DNA from: Collinsella sp. UBA6357
GTDB lineage: Bacteria; Actinomycetota; Coriobacteriia; Coriobacteriales; Coriobacteriaceae
Direction of reading: 5' to 3'
Assembly: GCA_002437815.1 (NCBI GenBank)
Contig: DJRP01000011.1
Location: forward strand, 77,651 to 103,859
Length of the DNA: 26,209 nucleotides
Shown here: positions 25,243-26,209 of the stretch, in pieces
Layout of the letters: every line of letters starts with the position of its first letter
Numbering within the stretch: position 1 is the stretch's first letter
Translations under genes and position numbers: made by a program
Notes under the pieces: model-generated
The model's input: only the letters and a program-made list of their open reading frames with translations
The model's database searches: none
What the model was told of the DNA's origin: nothing

Positions 25243-25612
25243 TTTTTTGTTTCTTTAGGCTTCTTTTGGCATTTTTGGCAACCAACAAGCAAGGCAAGGT
25301 GGCGCACAGAACTGTGGTGTAAGAAAAAAGAAGGGCACCGACGATCCCTTTCTCATACATCACGTCTGAGCGCGCTACCGCGCAGGGCGAGCGTTAGACC
25401 CAAATGCGCCCAAATTTGCCATGCCGGATAAAGAAGCTGTCCTTATTTCGCGTTATGTGTAGGTCGATATCGATTCAATGGGCATAGCGTTCGTAGCTTC
25501 AATTGCGACCTGCGGTTTTGCTGCGATCGAAACGTCGCTACCCTAGACTTTTGAATTAACCTACACATAACGCGAATCGATGGATCTTTACCCGTCGAAA
25601 AAGGAAGCAAAC
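25243..25612. other. Gene-free interval with repeats
   Basis: I see no credible gene. It starts with T-rich TTTAGGC/TTTTGGC repeats (about 25230-25300) that recur at 25975-26018. It contains the 18-bp inverted-repeat element at 25447-25576 and leads into the decayed copy of the small unknown gene. Confidence 0.5.
25447..25576. repeat. 130-bp element bounded by 18-bp perfect inverted repeats
   Basis: TTCGCGTTATGTGTAGGT (25447-25464) is perfectly inverted at 25559-25576. Inner ATTCAA/TTGAAT arms extend the symmetry. The interior is 94 bp without an open frame and includes CTAGACT near its right end, which may be a -10 box. Its right end lies just upstream of the decayed small gene. Confidence 0.7.
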
Positions 25613-25906
25613 TTGCCGTGATAAGTCCCGTCACCCGCAAATCCGTCCGCTGCGGTCGCGAGACCGCTTGGCTCATCGCCCAGGTAACGGTCCGGCTCAT
25701 CACCTCGCGTTCCCTCGACGCTCGCCGATGAACGCTATATGTTCACCCTGAGCGGCAAAGACCTTATCGCAGATATCTACGGCTGGTGCCCGGTCCTCGC
25801 CGAGCGCACAGGCGCCGCTCAAGTCAAACCGGCCCGCGCCGTACGCCTGGCACTGCGAATCTATCTCTTAGACGCCGCGAGCGCCCTCCCCTACGCGGAG
25901 AGGTAG
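25613..25906 (+). pseudogene. Decayed second copy of the 23725-24183 gene
   Basis: The N-terminal codons (ISPVTRKSVRCGRETAWLIAQVTVRLI) and the C-terminal half (ADERYMFTLSGKDLIADIYGWCP to LPYAER) match the intact gene, but about 165 bp of the middle is deleted and the frame is lost at the junction. One base is also missing after the start (TTGCCGTGA in place of ATGCCGTCG), giving an immediate stop. The upstream ATCGAAAAAGGAA-like sequence is shared too. It is not functional. Confidence 0.85.
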
Positions 25907-26042
25907 TCGGGCTCAGTCTACTTACCAGCAAATATGCTCTATTACAGAACATGTGTGCGCATGATTTTTGGCTTTTTAGGCACTTTTTGGCATTTTAGGC
26001 AACCAACAGGCAGGGTAACCACCCAAGTCCAAAGTAACGCGA

Positions 26043-26063
26043 CTTTCGCGCAAAGCGCGAAAG
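26043..26063. repeat. Perfect 9-bp hairpin with AAA loop
   Basis: CTTTCGCGC, AAA and GCGCGAAAG form a perfect stem-loop. It follows the sequence CCAAAGTAACGCG (from 26029), which has a near-copy before the next hairpin 82 bp later. No U-run follows. Confidence 0.7.
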
Positions 26064-26125
26064 AGCCCTCAGAGACCATAGCCATTACCAACCAAGAGCC
26101 CAACTATGCTCCAAAGTAGCGCGCC

Positions 26126-26146
26126 TTCCGCGGCAAAGCCGCGGAA
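26126..26146. repeat. Perfect 9-bp hairpin with AAA loop, second copy type
   Basis: TTCCGCGGC, AAA and GCCGCGGAA form a perfect stem-loop after CCAAAGTAGCGCG (from 26111). The stem sequence differs from the hairpin at 26043-26063, but stem length, loop and left flank are the same. Confidence 0.7.
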
Positions 26147-26209
26147 CAGCGATCGAGTAGGCGAACCGCAACAGCCACGTTCTTCCCAGATGGTGTCGTC
26201 AAAGTTGGT

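Larger units (their letters stand above)
25907..26209. other. Gene-free window end with a copy of an upstream repeat
   Basis: Positions 25890-25912 keep on the minus strand the last codons of an AAA ATPase (reading PDYLSA and stop, like PDYLAL in the other copy). The TTTAGGC/TTTTGGC/CAACCAACA segment at 25975-26018 matches 25252-25300. Two GC-rich hairpins follow. No complete gene is seen. Confidence 0.5.

Noticed and set aside
26029..26146. CRISPR array
   Set aside because: There are only two hairpins, the stems differ, and there is no regular repeat-spacer structure or cas gene in the window.

Overview
The window looks like a chromosomal segment from a high-GC, anaerobic gut member of the Coriobacteriia, most probably Collinsella or a close relative. 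This is inferred from gene content and codon style; no rRNA or tRNA gene is visible to confirm it. It holds about 20 intact genes, a set of housekeeping and nutrient loci, and two patches of decayed DNA (18.1-19.2 kb and 24.2-26.2 kb).

Layout. 0.1-3.4 kb (minus): ferrous iron uptake operon with two small FeoA proteins and FeoB. 3.7-4.0 kb (minus): a solitary HPr with Asp at the regulatory position 46. 4.2-9.4 kb (plus): a tight five-gene operon made of a TauBCA-like ABC importer (ATPase, permease, Tat-type lipoprotein), a 686-residue alkaline-phosphatase-superfamily hydrolase and a CxxC thioredoxin-like protein. This is the best candidate here for an undescribed pathway. 9.5-11.0 kb (plus): a CLC-type anion transporter with fluoride-exporter (CLC-F) motifs, preceded by a strong promoter and a leader ending in an intrinsic terminator, which suggests attenuation and possibly a fluoride riboswitch. 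11.1-15.3 kb: trehalose locus (treB-treC minus, treR plus) with two matching palindromic operators 61 bp apart. 15.4-17.2 kb (minus): aspS. 17.4-18.1 kb (plus): serB.

18.1-19.2 kb: a recombination scar with a 16-bp inverted-repeat element, a terminator, the 3' end of an LPXTG/pilin-type surface protein gene broken by a frameshift, a GGDEF-domain tail and a second copy of the serB 3' end. 19.2-23.5 kb: lactate racemase locus. larB, a short larC and a TetR regulator run on plus and converge on larD (aquaporin-type channel) and larA (lactate racemase) on minus. LarE is not in the window, and LarC lacks its usual C-terminal half. 23.7-26.2 kb: a small unknown gene converging on a broken AAA ATPase gene, followed by a second, mostly deleted copy of the same module, another inverted-repeat element and two GC-rich hairpins.

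How the parts relate. The intact loci describe a fermentative anaerobe that takes up Fe(II), imports trehalose through the PTS, interconverts D- and L-lactate with the nickel-pincer cofactor, and imports a small organic anion through a taurine-type transporter. That transporter is paired with a hydrolase rather than with the oxygen-dependent TauD.
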